NCBI GenBank assembly: GCA_034659015.1
Contig: JAYEGL010000011.1
Coordinates: 124,001 to 188,000 of the forward strand
DNA length: 64,000 bases
Origin: Maricaulis sp034659015
GTDB taxonomy: Bacteria > Pseudomonadota > Alphaproteobacteria > Caulobacterales > Maricaulaceae
Reading direction: 5' to 3'
Position numbers and translations under genes: made by a program. How positions within the stretch are numbered: the stretch's first letter is position 1; the number at the start of each line of letters is the position of its first letter. A model generated the notes under the pieces. It did no database searches. It was not told the origin of the DNA and saw only the letters and a list, made by a program, of their open reading frames with translations. This document shows, in pieces, positions 9,649-18,349 of the stretch.

Positions 9649-11685
9649 ATGCTGGGGCTGCCGCGGATATACTGGGCGGGCGTTTCGGCCCTGACCCTGT
9701 TCGCGGCGGCACTGGCGGCCGACCATGCCCTGCCGCCGCCGATCGAGGCGGCGCTGGAGGTTTCCACCGTCGTGCGCGACCGCAATGGCGAAGTGCTGCG
9801 CGCCTTTCCGGTTGCCGATGGGCGCTGGCGTCTGCAGGCCGACATCGAGACCATCGATCCGGACTTTCTCGACGCGCTGATCGCCTATGAGGACGACCGT
9901 TTCTACCGCCATGCCGGGGTGGATCCCTATGCGCTGGTCCGGGCGGCGCGCGACAGTGCGCTGGCGGGCCGCATCGTGTCCGGCGGCTCGACCCTGACCA
10001 TGCAGCTGGCGCGCCTGATCGAGCCGCGCGAGCGTACGATCGGTGCCAAGATCGTCCAGATCCTGCGCGCAATGCAGCTGGAGCTGCGCTATTCCAAGCG
10101 CGAGATCCTGGAATTCTATCTGACGCTGGCGCCCTATGGCGGCAATCTGGAAGGCGTGCGGGCGGCGAGCTGGGCCTATTTCGGGCGCGAGCCCGACCAG
10201 CTCACCGTCGAGCAGATCGCCATGCTGATCGCCCTGCCGCAATCGCCCGAGGCGCGGCGGCCCGACCGGCGCCCCGACAATGCCGTGCGCGCCCGCGGCC
10301 GCGTGCTCGACCGGCTGGCCGAGGTGGGGCTGGCCCGCGCCGAGGCCTCCGCCGACGCCGGGCTCGATCCCGCGCCGGGCCGCCGCGACTTCCCGGCCGA
10401 CGCCTGGCATGCCGCGGATGCCCTGCACCGGGCGGCGCCGGAGGCGGCCGATCTGGTCTCCACCCTCGATATCCGTCTGCAGCGCATGCTGCAGGAGGAG
10501 CTGGCACTGGCGGCCCGCGAGACCGCGCCGGACGTGCAGTTCTCCGCCCTCCTCGTGGAGACGGAAAGCCGGGCCGTGCGGGCCATGGCCGGTTCGGCCA
10601 GCCGCGACCGGCCGGGCGGCTGGATGGATCTGACGGACCGTCCGCGCTCGCCCGGTTCGACCCTGAAACCCTTCATCTACGCCATGGCCTTCGACGACGG
10701 TCTGGCGGCCGGCGGCACGCATATCGCCGACCTTCCGCGGCGTTTTTCCGGCTACCGGCCGGACAATTTCGACCGGCGCTTCCGCGGCGATGTGACGATC
10801 GCGGAAGCCTTGCAGCATTCGCTCAACGTGCCTGCCGTCACGGCGCTGGACGGGGTGGGGGCCCGCCGTTTCAACGCGGCGCTCACCTTCGCCGGCGCGC
10901 ATCCGCAGCGGCCCCGCGCCGCCGGCAGCGACAGCGGGCTGGCCGTGGCGCTGGGCGGGGCGGGGCTGACCGCGCGCCAGCTGGCCGTGCTCTATGCGGC
11001 GCTCGGCGATGGCGGCGTGGCGCGGCCCCTGCGCTGGCGCGAGGATGATCCGCAGCCGGAGGGCGGCTATGCCGTGATCGGCGCGGAGTCGGCGTCCGAA
11101 GTGCTCGACATTCTGCGCCGCGCGCCGCATCCGGGCGGGCGCATGCCGGCCGCGCTGGCGCGCGGGGCGCCGGATATCGCCTTCAAGACCGGCACCTCCT
11201 ACGGGTTCCGCGACGCCTGGGCGGCCGGGGTGACCGGGCGCTACACGCTGGTGGTCTGGACCGGCCGGGCCGACGGGGCGCCGCGTGAGGGCGTGACGGG
11301 CCGGGAGGGGGCGCTGCCGCTTCTGTTCCGTCTGGCCGACGGGCTGGAGCGGATCGAACCGGGCTCGGTCTCGCGCGCGGACGATCGCGCCCCGCCGGCG
11401 GACACGCCGCAGACAATGGTCGAGTACCGGACCGATTCGGCGCCGCACATCCTGTTTCCGCCCGATGGCGCGGAAGTCTGGTCCGAGAATACGGGGCGCG
11501 GCTTCGTCCTGGCCGCCCAGGCGCGCGGGGATCTGACCTGGTATGCCGATGGCGAGCGCGTCGGACGCAATGCGCTGGGCGAACCGGTCTGGGTGCCGCC
11601 GGGGCCGGGCTTCTATGCGGTCACCGCCGTGGACGAGACCGGGCGGACCGCCCGGTCGCGCGTGCGCATCCGCACCGGGGGCTGA
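9649..11685 (+). CDS. pbpC: Penicillin-binding protein 1C
   Basis: A 678-residue bifunctional peptidoglycan synthase. After an N-terminal membrane anchor comes a family 51 glycosyltransferase with EDDRFYRHAGVDP and GGSTLTMQLARL, then a transpeptidase with SXXK at Ser337 (SPGSTLKPF), SLN (residue about 395) and KTGTS. The C-terminal domain (about residues 590-678) is the beta-rich BiPBP_C domain typical of PBP1C. It follows the A2M gene by three bases, forming the widespread A2M-PBP1C pair, thought to combine cell wall repair with trapping of invading proteases. Confidence 0.95.
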   Translation: MLGLPRIYWAGVSALTLFAAALAADHALPPPIEAALEVSTVVRDRNGEVLRAFPVADGRWRLQADIETIDPDFLDALIAYEDDRFYRHAGVDPYALVRAARDSALAGRIVSGGSTLTMQLARLIEPRERTIGAKIVQILRAMQLELRYSKREILEFYLTLAPYGGNLEGVRAASWAYFGREPDQLTVEQIAMLIALPQSPEARRPDRRPDNAVRARGRVLDRLAEVGLARAEASADAGLDPAPGRRDFPADAWHAADALHRAAPEAADLVSTLDIRLQRMLQEELALAARETAPDVQFSALLVETESRAVRAMAGSASRDRPGGWMDLTDRPRSPGSTLKPFIYAMAFDDGLAAGGTHIADLPRRFSGYRPDNFDRRFRGDVTIAEALQHSLNVPAVTALDGVGARRFNAALTFAGAHPQRPRAAGSDSGLAVALGGAGLTARQLAVLYAALGDGGVARPLRWREDDPQPEGGYAVIGAESASEVLDILRRAPHPGGRMPAALARGAPDIAFKTGTSYGFRDAWAAGVTGRYTLVVWTGRADGAPREGVTGREGALPLLFRLADGLERIEPGSVSRADDRAPPADTPQTMVEYRTDSAPHILFPPDGAEVWSENTGRGFVLAAQARGDLTWYADGERVGRNALGEPVWVPPGPGFYAVTAVDETGRTARSRVRIRTGG

Positions 11686-11767
11686 GGCGTTTTCTACCGC
11701 CGTGCGGGCTTGCGCCGTGCGTGACGAGTCGCAAGACTGACGCCTTCTGTATCGGGGAGATGTCCAG

Positions 11768-12826
11768 ATGTTTCGTACGCTGTTGACGGCCGGCTGTGCC
11801 GCGCTGATCTCGTTTGCACCGGCCCTGGCCGAGGACGACGGAAACTGGGCGCTTGTCGTCCATGGCGGCGCCGGCGTGATCGAGCGCGACAGCATGACGC
11901 CGCAGACCGACGCGGCCTACCGGGCCGCCATGCATGCGGCGCTGGAGCGCGGCGAGGCGGTGCTGTCGGACGGTGGCAGCGCGCTGGATGCGATCGAGGC
12001 CGTGATCCACGGTCTGGAAGACGACCCGATGTTCAATTCCGGCCGCGGTGCCGTGTTCACGGCCGCCGGCCGCAACGAGCTGGACGCCTCGATCATGGAT
12101 GGCGCCACCCTGCAGGCCGGCGCGGTTGCGGGCGTGACGCAGGTGCGCCATCCGATCTCCCTGGCGCGGGCGGTGATGGACCATTCGCGTCACGTCATGC
12201 TGCAGAGCGAGGGCGCGGAGACGTTCGCGCGCGAACAGGGGCTGGAGATCGTCGATCCCGCCTTCTTCTTCACCGAGCGCCGCTGGGCCGCGATGGAACG
12301 CGAGCTCGGCCGTCTCGGCCTCGACATCCCGCCGCGCCCGGAAGGCGCACCCGATCCGGAGCCGGTGCAGGAGGGGCTGCTTGAGCGCGATGCGCTGGAA
12401 CACCGTTTCGGCACGGTCGGCGTGGTGGCGCTGGACGAGGCCGGCAATATCGCCGCGGGCACCTCGACCGGCGGCACCACCGCCAAGCGCTGGGGCCGGG
12501 TGGGCGACAGCCCGATCATCGGCGCGGGCACCTATGCCAGCAATGACAGCTGCGGCGTGTCGGCGACGGGCACGGGCGAGTATTTCATCCGCCTGACCGT
12601 GGCCAGCCGGATCTGCGCCCTGGTCGAGTTCCAGGGGCTCAGCCTGCAGGACGCCGCCGACCGCGTGATTCAGGACGAACTCACCGAAATGGGCGGCGAT
12701 GGCGGCATTGTCGCGCTGACCCCGGACGGCGAGATCGCCTGGAGCTTCAACACGCCGGGCATGTATCGCGCCCGCCTTTCCGAAGGCGGCGAGCCGGTGG
12801 TGGCGATCTACGGCGACGAGGAATAG
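11768..12826 (+). CDS. iaaA: Isoaspartyl peptidase/L-asparaginase, Ntn-hydrolase (family T2), exported
   Basis: A 352-residue precursor. A Sec signal peptide (about residues 1-21, ending APALAED) is followed by the family start WALVVHGGAGVIE. The GTVGVVALDEAGNIAAGTSTGG segment contains the autocleavage site; Thr216 would become the N-terminal nucleophile of the beta subunit. Such enzymes hydrolyse isoaspartyl dipeptides and L-asparagine. ATG at 11768 follows GGGAGA. Two bases separate its stop from the next gene, so the two are probably cotranscribed. Confidence 0.93.
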   Translation: MFRTLLTAGCAALISFAPALAEDDGNWALVVHGGAGVIERDSMTPQTDAAYRAAMHAALERGEAVLSDGGSALDAIEAVIHGLEDDPMFNSGRGAVFTAAGRNELDASIMDGATLQAGAVAGVTQVRHPISLARAVMDHSRHVMLQSEGAETFAREQGLEIVDPAFFFTERRWAAMERELGRLGLDIPPRPEGAPDPEPVQEGLLERDALEHRFGTVGVVALDEAGNIAAGTSTGGTTAKRWGRVGDSPIIGAGTYASNDSCGVSATGTGEYFIRLTVASRICALVEFQGLSLQDAADRVIQDELTEMGGDGGIVALTPDGEIAWSFNTPGMYRARLSEGGEPVVAIYGDEE

Positions 12827-12828
12827 CC

Positions 12829-13509
12829 ATGACGACGGGCGCGGGCAGCGGTGCCGGTTTCGGCGCTGCGGACATCACGGTCAACCGGCTGTTCTGCACG
12901 CCGCTGATCGAGGTGCGCCTGCCCGGCGCCGACGCCCTGGTCGAGGCGCTGAAGGCGGCGATCCTGGAGCGCCGCGCCGCCTCGCCCGGCGTGCGCCGCT
13001 CGAACATCCATGGCTGGCATTCCGACATCGAGATGCTCGACTGGGGCGGCGAGGCGGCCATCGCCCTGGCGCGCGAGACGATGCAGGTGTGCGGACGCTT
13101 CACCTCGGACGTGAATGCCGCCCAGGGCCGCTCGCGCTACGAGATGGGTCTGGAGATGTGGGCGAATGTCTCGCCCGCCGGCGCGTCCAACCAGATGCAT
13201 GCCCATCCCGGCTCCTTCTGGTCGGCCAGCTTCTATGTCGACGATGGCGGCGACACCGAGGACGGTTTCTTCGTCGCCCAGGATCCGCGCTTCCCCATGA
13301 TCCGCATGGTCGCCCCCGACCTCGTCTTCACCGACGAAAACGGCGACAAGCAGATGTCCCAGTTCCGCGTCCGCCCCGAACCCGGCAAGCTGGTCGTCTT
13401 CCCCTCCTGGCTGATGCACGCCGTCCGCCCCCACAAGGGGCCGCGCGAGCGGATCTCCGTGGCGATGAATGTGCTGGCCCTGCCGGCGGGGGCTCCGCCG
13501 GAGGGGTAG
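12829..13509 (+). CDS. Putative 2-oxoglutarate/Fe(II)-dependent oxygenase (TIGR02466-like)
   Basis: A 226-residue soluble protein. The segment WANVSPAGASNQMHAHPGSFWSA and the later FPSWLMHAVRPH resemble the double-stranded beta-helix oxygenases of the TIGR02466 type: a histidine-rich first strand as iron ligand region, a distal His (WLMHAV) and a following Arg (ERISVAMN) that would bind 2-oxoglutarate. The substrate is not known. It starts two bases after the iaaA stop. Confidence 0.82.
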   Translation: MTTGAGSGAGFGAADITVNRLFCTPLIEVRLPGADALVEALKAAILERRAASPGVRRSNIHGWHSDIEMLDWGGEAAIALARETMQVCGRFTSDVNAAQGRSRYEMGLEMWANVSPAGASNQMHAHPGSFWSASFYVDDGGDTEDGFFVAQDPRFPMIRMVAPDLVFTDENGDKQMSQFRVRPEPGKLVVFPSWLMHAVRPHKGPRERISVAMNVLALPAGAPPEG

Positions 13510-13757
13510 GGGTGAAGCGAGAGGGATGCGCTGTGTTTAGTGTATTCCGGATGCGGTCATTTCGAAGCGGCTTCTGAAATCATCTTTCAAACCCAGAGAT
13601 ATCGGCAAACGCTAGCGGCCAGCGTTGCACCAGAAACATTGTCATATGAAACCTGCGTTCAAAGGGCGGTAACTATGGGGCATTGACTGGTGAGAACATT
13701 TCAAGAACGATTGCGAATCGCAGATATGGTCACGCGCGCAAGATTGGGCGGAGAATT

Positions 13758-15011
13758 ATGAAGTTCGTTTCGCTATTTACTGGGCTTGGTGGACTAGATG
13801 TTGGTTTCGTGCGCGCGGGAGCGAAGGCTCTATATGCAAATGACGTTGACCAACATGCTGTCGCTGCGCTCAACGCCAACCATTCCAACCTCAGTGAATG
13901 TTCCGTTGATCACGACGACATTCGGAACTTAAGCGCTGCGAAGATTGAGAATCGCTCAAGTGCTCGCAGAGGTGATGTTGACCTTATAGTTGGTGGCCCG
14001 CCTTGTCAGTCTTGGAGTAGTGCCGGTCGCCAAAGGGGGCTTCAAGACCCACGAGGTCAGCTTGTTTTGGACTACATCCGTATAGCGAACGAGCTGGATG
14101 TCAGATGGCTCGTGTTCGAAAATGTCCGAGGACTCCTGACAGCAAGGGGCCCCGAAGGAAATCCTGGTGGCGCTCTTCAACATTTTAGAAACCTCATGCT
14201 GAAGCATGGATTTCAGACCACTGTGCAATTGCTAAATGCGGCAGACTATGGAGTGCCTCAAAGAAGAGTGCGGTTGATAATCATTGGCTACCGAGCTGGT
14301 GATGAACCATCGTTTCCTGAGCCCACTCATTCCAAAAACCCGGACGAAGGCCTCAACAAATTCGCTTGGGTGTCATTGCGAGAATGTTTAGCCGAGTTGG
14401 AACCCATAACTGAAGACGAGATCATCCGTCCAAGTGCGTCATTGGCAACCCAACTGGCGGCACTTCCTGATGGCACCGGCGTTCGGAGCGCAGGCAAGCG
14501 TGAGACAACGCGACCAGGTGGCCATTGGGGCTACAAGCAGGGAGCTTTCATTGCTGCCCAAAACCTGCCAGCTCGAACAGTGACTGCAAGCTCTCAGCAA
14601 GATTGGGTGCGCGACCCAGTTTATGGGCTTAGGAAGCTGACACCCCGTGAGTGTGCGGCAATTCAGTCGTTCCCGAAAGATTGGAAAATACCCGGCTCGC
14701 GAGCTGTTAAGTATCGGTTAATCGGAAATGCGGTGCCCCCCCTGTTGGCTGAAAGGGTTGCGGAGGCGCTGTTCAAGCACTCTACGCAGTTCGATCATCG
14801 CATGCTCGACCTCGATCAGGGGCGCCATCAAGAGTTGCTTCCCCTTCCGAATCGTTTGAGCCAAGCTATCGAATATACGATCCGAGACAACATGAAGAAC
14901 GGGGAGTCCAGAATCTCCGCCTCGCAGTCTCCGGATGGTCGAGGCATGGGCAGGGGCAATGAGCGACAATCTCAAGTTCGCAAAGGAAGCCACCGAAGTC
15001 TTCAAGCGTAG
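13758..15011 (+). CDS. DNA (cytosine-5-)-methyltransferase
   Basis: A 417-residue C5-cytosine methyltransferase. Motif I is FTGLGGLD at the N-terminus, motif IV is GGPPCQSWSSAG with catalytic Cys83, motif VI is ENV, motif VIII is QRRVRL and motif X is YRLIGNAVPP. The target recognition region lies between about residues 190 and 300. ATG at 13758 has GGCGGAG upstream and begins exactly at the family start; a longer frame from 13683 is less likely. Base composition is clearly more AT-rich than the neighbours and codon use is different, suggesting transfer. Its end overlaps the next gene, the putative cognate endonuclease. Confidence 0.95.
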   Translation: MKFVSLFTGLGGLDVGFVRAGAKALYANDVDQHAVAALNANHSNLSECSVDHDDIRNLSAAKIENRSSARRGDVDLIVGGPPCQSWSSAGRQRGLQDPRGQLVLDYIRIANELDVRWLVFENVRGLLTARGPEGNPGGALQHFRNLMLKHGFQTTVQLLNAADYGVPQRRVRLIIIGYRAGDEPSFPEPTHSKNPDEGLNKFAWVSLRECLAELEPITEDEIIRPSASLATQLAALPDGTGVRSAGKRETTRPGGHWGYKQGAFIAAQNLPARTVTASSQQDWVRDPVYGLRKLTPRECAAIQSFPKDWKIPGSRAVKYRLIGNAVPPLLAERVAEALFKHSTQFDHRMLDLDQGRHQELLPLPNRLSQAIEYTIRDNMKNGESRISASQSPDGRGMGRGNERQSQVRKGSHRSLQA

Positions 15012-15852
15012 CCAAGATCCCAATGGTGAGCGCAGAGACTGGATAGAAGCCTATCGTATGAGCCGCAGCCTCATCGCGCAGGCGTTGCGTGCCTCATCAA
15101 TGCTCCAAGACATACCATCTGCTTTGGTATCAAGCGGAGGGCACCTTCGAGCGTTTCGCTACATGCTTGCGCCGCCGCTAAGTCAAGACCGGTTGGCAAT
15201 TGTCTGTTCAGCGTACGTGAAATCCAAAGAAAAAACAGGAAAGCCGTACGGCGCTGCAGAAGCGAATGAATTAGCGAATTTTATTATTGAGCGCTTGGAC
15301 CCCTACGCGCTTGCTGTGAGGTCTGGCGGCGCAGAGATGCCGCGCACATCAGTTCGTCAATTGATGAATAAGACTGGCGCGCTCATCGCAAATCAAGATC
15401 TCCAGACGGTGACAAGAAATCGACTGTCTGACGAGCAAGAGCGATTGACGCTTAAGCACCTTTCCCAAAATGGATACTCGCTGCTTCCGCCGAAACAAGT
15501 AAGCCACAGGGGTGGCGTTTCTCAGCTAAGCTTGATGCATAAAGCGAAGCTTGCGATTAGCTCTACCAATACGCAAGAAGTGGATATCGCTGTTGGCATG
15601 AAGGGCGATCATATGCTTGCTTTGGAGTGCAAGGTTAGCAACGATCAAACTAATTCAATTAAAAGAGTGAATGATGTTATCGCAAAGCATCATTCTTGGA
15701 TGAGTTATTGGGGGGCAGGATTTATTACTACGGGGGCTTTGTTGCAAGGCGTTTTTTCTGATAAATCAATTAAGAAGCTGGAAAAAGAAGGTATACATAT
15801 TTTCTGGTCCCATCGTATATCAGACTTATCAGATTATGTGCTTGATAGGTAG
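14935..15852 (+). CDS. Putative type II restriction endonuclease, possibly XamI-like
   Basis: A protein of about 305 residues overlapping the end of the methyltransferase gene. The N-terminal half is helical, with RYMLAPPLSQDRL, a pattern that resembles XamI-family endonucleases. The C-terminal half holds EVDIAVGMKGDHMLALECKVSND, which fits a PD-(D/E)XK nuclease core (Asp, then E-C-K). The family assignment is a recollection of pattern, not a search result. Two starts are possible: ATG 14935 and ATG 14959 (MSDNLKFAKE); neither has a strong ribosome binding site, so expression may be coupled to the methylase. AT-rich like its partner. Confidence 0.7.
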   Translation: MVEAWAGAMSDNLKFAKEATEVFKRSQDPNGERRDWIEAYRMSRSLIAQALRASSMLQDIPSALVSSGGHLRAFRYMLAPPLSQDRLAIVCSAYVKSKEKTGKPYGAAEANELANFIIERLDPYALAVRSGGAEMPRTSVRQLMNKTGALIANQDLQTVTRNRLSDEQERLTLKHLSQNGYSLLPPKQVSHRGGVSQLSLMHKAKLAISSTNTQEVDIAVGMKGDHMLALECKVSNDQTNSIKRVNDVIAKHHSWMSYWGAGFITTGALLQGVFSDKSIKKLEKEGIHIFWSHRISDLSDYVLDR

Positions 15853-15939
15853 TGGATTGAGCCGAAGTCTGGACGCCCACTAGGACGCCGAACTTGGTAG
15901 TCTTGGGCCTTTCTCTACGCCACGTCAAAGCCCCCCCCC

Positions 15940-16848
15940 TCACAAAACCGACTCATCCCCCCGCGAGAAATACGCCCCGTCCGCCTGCATCTGCGCGATG
16001 ATGTGGTCGTAGGTGGCGCGCACCCTTGCGCTCTTGCGCACGGTTTCGTGGGCCACCACCCACAGGTCCAGTGACGACTCGAAATGGGGCAGCAGGCGTT
16101 CCAGGTTGGGGTTGCGCCGGGCCAGGCGGTGGGAGGTGACGCCGACGCCGAAGCCGGCCTCGATGCCCATGACGTGGCTGGCGGGGGAGTTGGCCTTCAT
16201 GGAGACGTGGCGCGGCAGGACGGGGGCGCCGTCGGCATTGGCGGGCCAGCCGAAATAATCGCCCATCGACCAGCCCACGCAGGCATGGTCGGCCAGGTCT
16301 TCCTCGCGTTCGGGGCGGCCGTGCAGGTCGAGATAGTCCTTCGAGGCATAGAGGCCCGCGCCGACGGTGGCGCCGCGGCGGCCGATCAGGCTCTGCTGGG
16401 TGCCCGGCCCGTTCCAGCGCAGGGCGATATCGGCCTCGCGATCGGCCAGGTTGGCGGAATTGTTCTTGATGACGATCTCGATGCCGATGCCCGGATTGGC
16501 GCGCTGGAAGGAAACCAGGGCGCGCGGCAGCCAGTCGGCGCCGATGCCTTCGGAGGCGGAGATCACGACCAGGCCGGACAGGGACTGGTCCTGGGCGATC
16601 ACGGCGCGTTCGATGGCCGAGGCCTCCTCGCGCATGCGCCGGGCGTGGGCGACGACTTTCTGGCCCAGCGGGGTGAGCCGCGACTGACCGTTATCGCGCT
16701 CGAAAACGGGTTCGCCGAAACGCTGTTCCAGCGCCTGGAGGCGGCGCGTCACGGTGGGTTGGCTGACGCCGAGCTGCTGGGCTGCGGCGGTCAGGCTGCC
16801 GGCTTCGGAGATCGCCAGGCAGACGAGATAATCGGACCAGTCATCCAT
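15940..16848 (-). CDS. LysR family transcriptional regulator
   Basis: A 302-residue regulator with the N-terminal winged helix-turn-helix (SLTAAAQQLGVSQPTVTRRLQ, about residues 17-37) and a C-terminal periplasmic-binding-type effector domain. Size and start (MDDWSDYLVCL) fit the LysR family. The effector is unknown. It is divergent from the TPR protein gene at 17062; LysR proteins often act on the divergent gene, but no binding site was identified with confidence. Confidence 0.92.
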   Translation of the reverse strand: MDDWSDYLVCLAISEAGSLTAAAQQLGVSQPTVTRRLQALEQRFGEPVFERDNGQSRLTPLGQKVVAHARRMREEASAIERAVIAQDQSLSGLVVISASEGIGADWLPRALVSFQRANPGIGIEIVIKNNSANLADREADIALRWNGPGTQQSLIGRRGATVGAGLYASKDYLDLHGRPEREEDLADHACVGWSMGDYFGWPANADGAPVLPRHVSMKANSPASHVMGIEAGFGVGVTSHRLARRNPNLERLLPHFESSLDLWVVAHETVRKSARVRATYDHIIAQMQADGAYFSRGDESVL

Positions 16849-17061
16849 GCGTTTATGTATTCCGGCGATCCTGAATTCGTCAATTCCATTCGCATAACTT
16901 CGTTCTAAATCTGAACGCTGTTTACCGGGGCCGGTCCGCGTCGTGAGGTGGCGGGGCGATCCCGAATTCTTGAGGGTCACGCGATCGATCGGACCGGTGA
17001 GGCTGCGGCCGTTTCCGCCCCCGCGGGAAAGGTCCTGGCCCGATCGCGCCATTGGAGGAAT

Positions 17062-17535
17062 ATGACCATGCGTATCCTGCTTGCTGCGGCTGCCCTGGCG
17101 GCTGCGTCCTCGTCCGCGGGCCTGGCCCAGAACTGTGACGCCGATCCGCAATTCGCGGCCCACCGCACCGCCAATGGCGTGGTGCGCGCGCAGTACAATG
17201 CCGTGACGCGCGGCGAATGGCCCGAGGCCATCCATTTCGGCGAGGACGTGCTCGAATCGGGCGGCGCGCCCGGCCACAAGGTGGCGGCCAACACCAATCT
17301 GTGCGCGGCCTATGCCGCCACGGGCGAATACGAAATGGCCATCGAATACTGTGACGCCGCGCTGGAACGCCGCGGCCATGCCTGGCGCGCGATGAATAAT
17401 CGCGGCGTTGCGCTGTGGCTGTCCGGCGACCGCGAGGCGGCCATCGAATCCTTCCAGGCAGCCAACGAAGCCTCGTCCGGCGAGGACGAGGTCGAGGCCA
17501 ACCTGGCCCTGGCTCAGTGCACGACTGCCGGCTGA
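17062..17535 (+). CDS. Exported tetratricopeptide repeat protein
   Basis: A 157-residue protein with a Sec signal peptide (MTMRILLAAAALAAASSSAGLAQ) followed by about three TPR-like helical pairs (for example TNLCAAYAATGEYEMAIEYCDAAL and NNRGVALWLSGDREAAIESF). TPR domains mediate protein contacts; the partner is unknown. Cysteines at NTNLCAA, YCDA, QNCDAD and AQCTT could form disulfides in the periplasm. ATG 17062 follows GGAGGAA; a longer frame from 16948 lacks support. A strong terminator follows at 17572. Confidence 0.85.
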   Translation: MTMRILLAAAALAAASSSAGLAQNCDADPQFAAHRTANGVVRAQYNAVTRGEWPEAIHFGEDVLESGGAPGHKVAANTNLCAAYAATGEYEMAIEYCDAALERRGHAWRAMNNRGVALWLSGDREAAIESFQAANEASSGEDEVEANLALAQCTTAG

Positions 17536-17570
17536 TCCTCCCAGACTGCCAAGGCAAAATGCACCACACT

Positions 17571-17606
17571 GAAGGCCGGTGCCCTGCGGGGCGCCGGCCT
17601 TTTTTG
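17571..17606 (+). terminator. Rho-independent terminator after the TPR gene
   Basis: A GC-rich stem (GGCCGGTGCCC pairing with GGGCGCCGGCC, four-base loop) is followed directly by six T residues. It lies about 35 bases after the TPR protein stop and separates it from the carbonic anhydrase gene. Confidence 0.88.
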
Positions 17607-17699
17607 CCTGCGGCTGCGGGTTCCCGTGGCTGGCGATAGCCACTAGAAACGCCCGCAGACAAGTGCGGCCGCCAGAGCCGTGTCCAGAGGGAGGTGTTC

Positions 17700-18329
17700 A
17701 TGCCGTTTCAGCCGCCGGAAACCCTGATCAACGGATATCGGCGTTTCAAGGACGGGCGTTTCCGGGTCGAACAGGCCCATTATGCCGAGCTGGCCGAGGG
17801 CCAGACGCCCCACACCCTGGTGATCGCCTGTTCGGACAGCCGGGTCGATCCGGCCGCGATATTCGACGCGGCGCCGGGCGAGCTGTTCGTCGTGCGCAAT
17901 GTTGCCAATCTGGTGCCGCCGGCCGAGCAGGGCGGCGGTCTGCACGGGGTCTCGGCGGCGCTGGAATTCGCGGTCAAGGTGCTCAAGGTGAAGGGCGTGC
18001 TGGTCATGGGGCATGGCGATTGCGGGGGCGTGAAAGCCTGCGCGAGCGGGCTGGACGGCGTACCCAACGACTATCTGGGCCCCTGGCTGAGCACGATGGA
18101 GCCAGCCCGCGAGGAGGTGGCCGCCGAACTCGGCGACGGGCCGCTGGAGGCGATCGCGGATACGCTGGAACTCGTCTCGATCCGGCATTCCTTGGAGCGG
18201 CTGAAACAGTTTCCCTTCGTGCGCGAGGCGATCGAGGCGCGCGGGCTGGAATTGCACGGCGCGCGCTTTGCCATTCACAGCGGCAAGCTGGAATGGCTTC
18301 AGGCCGACGGCCGTTTCAGCGCGGTCTAG
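17700..18329 (+). CDS. Beta-class carbonic anhydrase
   Basis: A 209-residue enzyme interconverting CO2 and bicarbonate. The zinc ligands are in CSDSRVDP (Cys44) and GHGDCGG (His105, Cys108), with the Asp-Arg dyad of the first motif intact. Length and motifs are standard for bacterial beta carbonic anhydrases. ATG 17700 follows GAGGGAGG; a GTG six bases earlier would only add two residues. The next gene starts about 20 bases downstream and may be cotranscribed. Confidence 0.95.
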   Translation: MPFQPPETLINGYRRFKDGRFRVEQAHYAELAEGQTPHTLVIACSDSRVDPAAIFDAAPGELFVVRNVANLVPPAEQGGGLHGVSAALEFAVKVLKVKGVLVMGHGDCGGVKACASGLDGVPNDYLGPWLSTMEPAREEVAAELGDGPLEAIADTLELVSIRHSLERLKQFPFVREAIEARGLELHGARFAIHSGKLEWLQADGRFSAV

Positions 18330-18349
18330 GGCGAGGTGAGGAGAGCGGT

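Noticed and set aside
8080..11895. Very long open frame (over 1200 codons) antisense to the A2M and PBP1C genes
   Set aside because: It runs across two well-supported genes, is low in hydrophobic pattern and rich in His/Arg/Gly; a GC-codon shadow.
13510..13757. Attachment site or integrase remnant at the edge of the restriction-modification island
   Set aside because: No direct repeat, tRNA or integrase fragment could be seen on either side.
17579..18349. Upstream continuation of the sulfotransferase-like frame through the carbonic anhydrase gene
   Set aside because: The sequence there is Arg/Gly/Ala-rich shadow of the carbonic anhydrase; TTG 18350 with GAGGAG is the better start.
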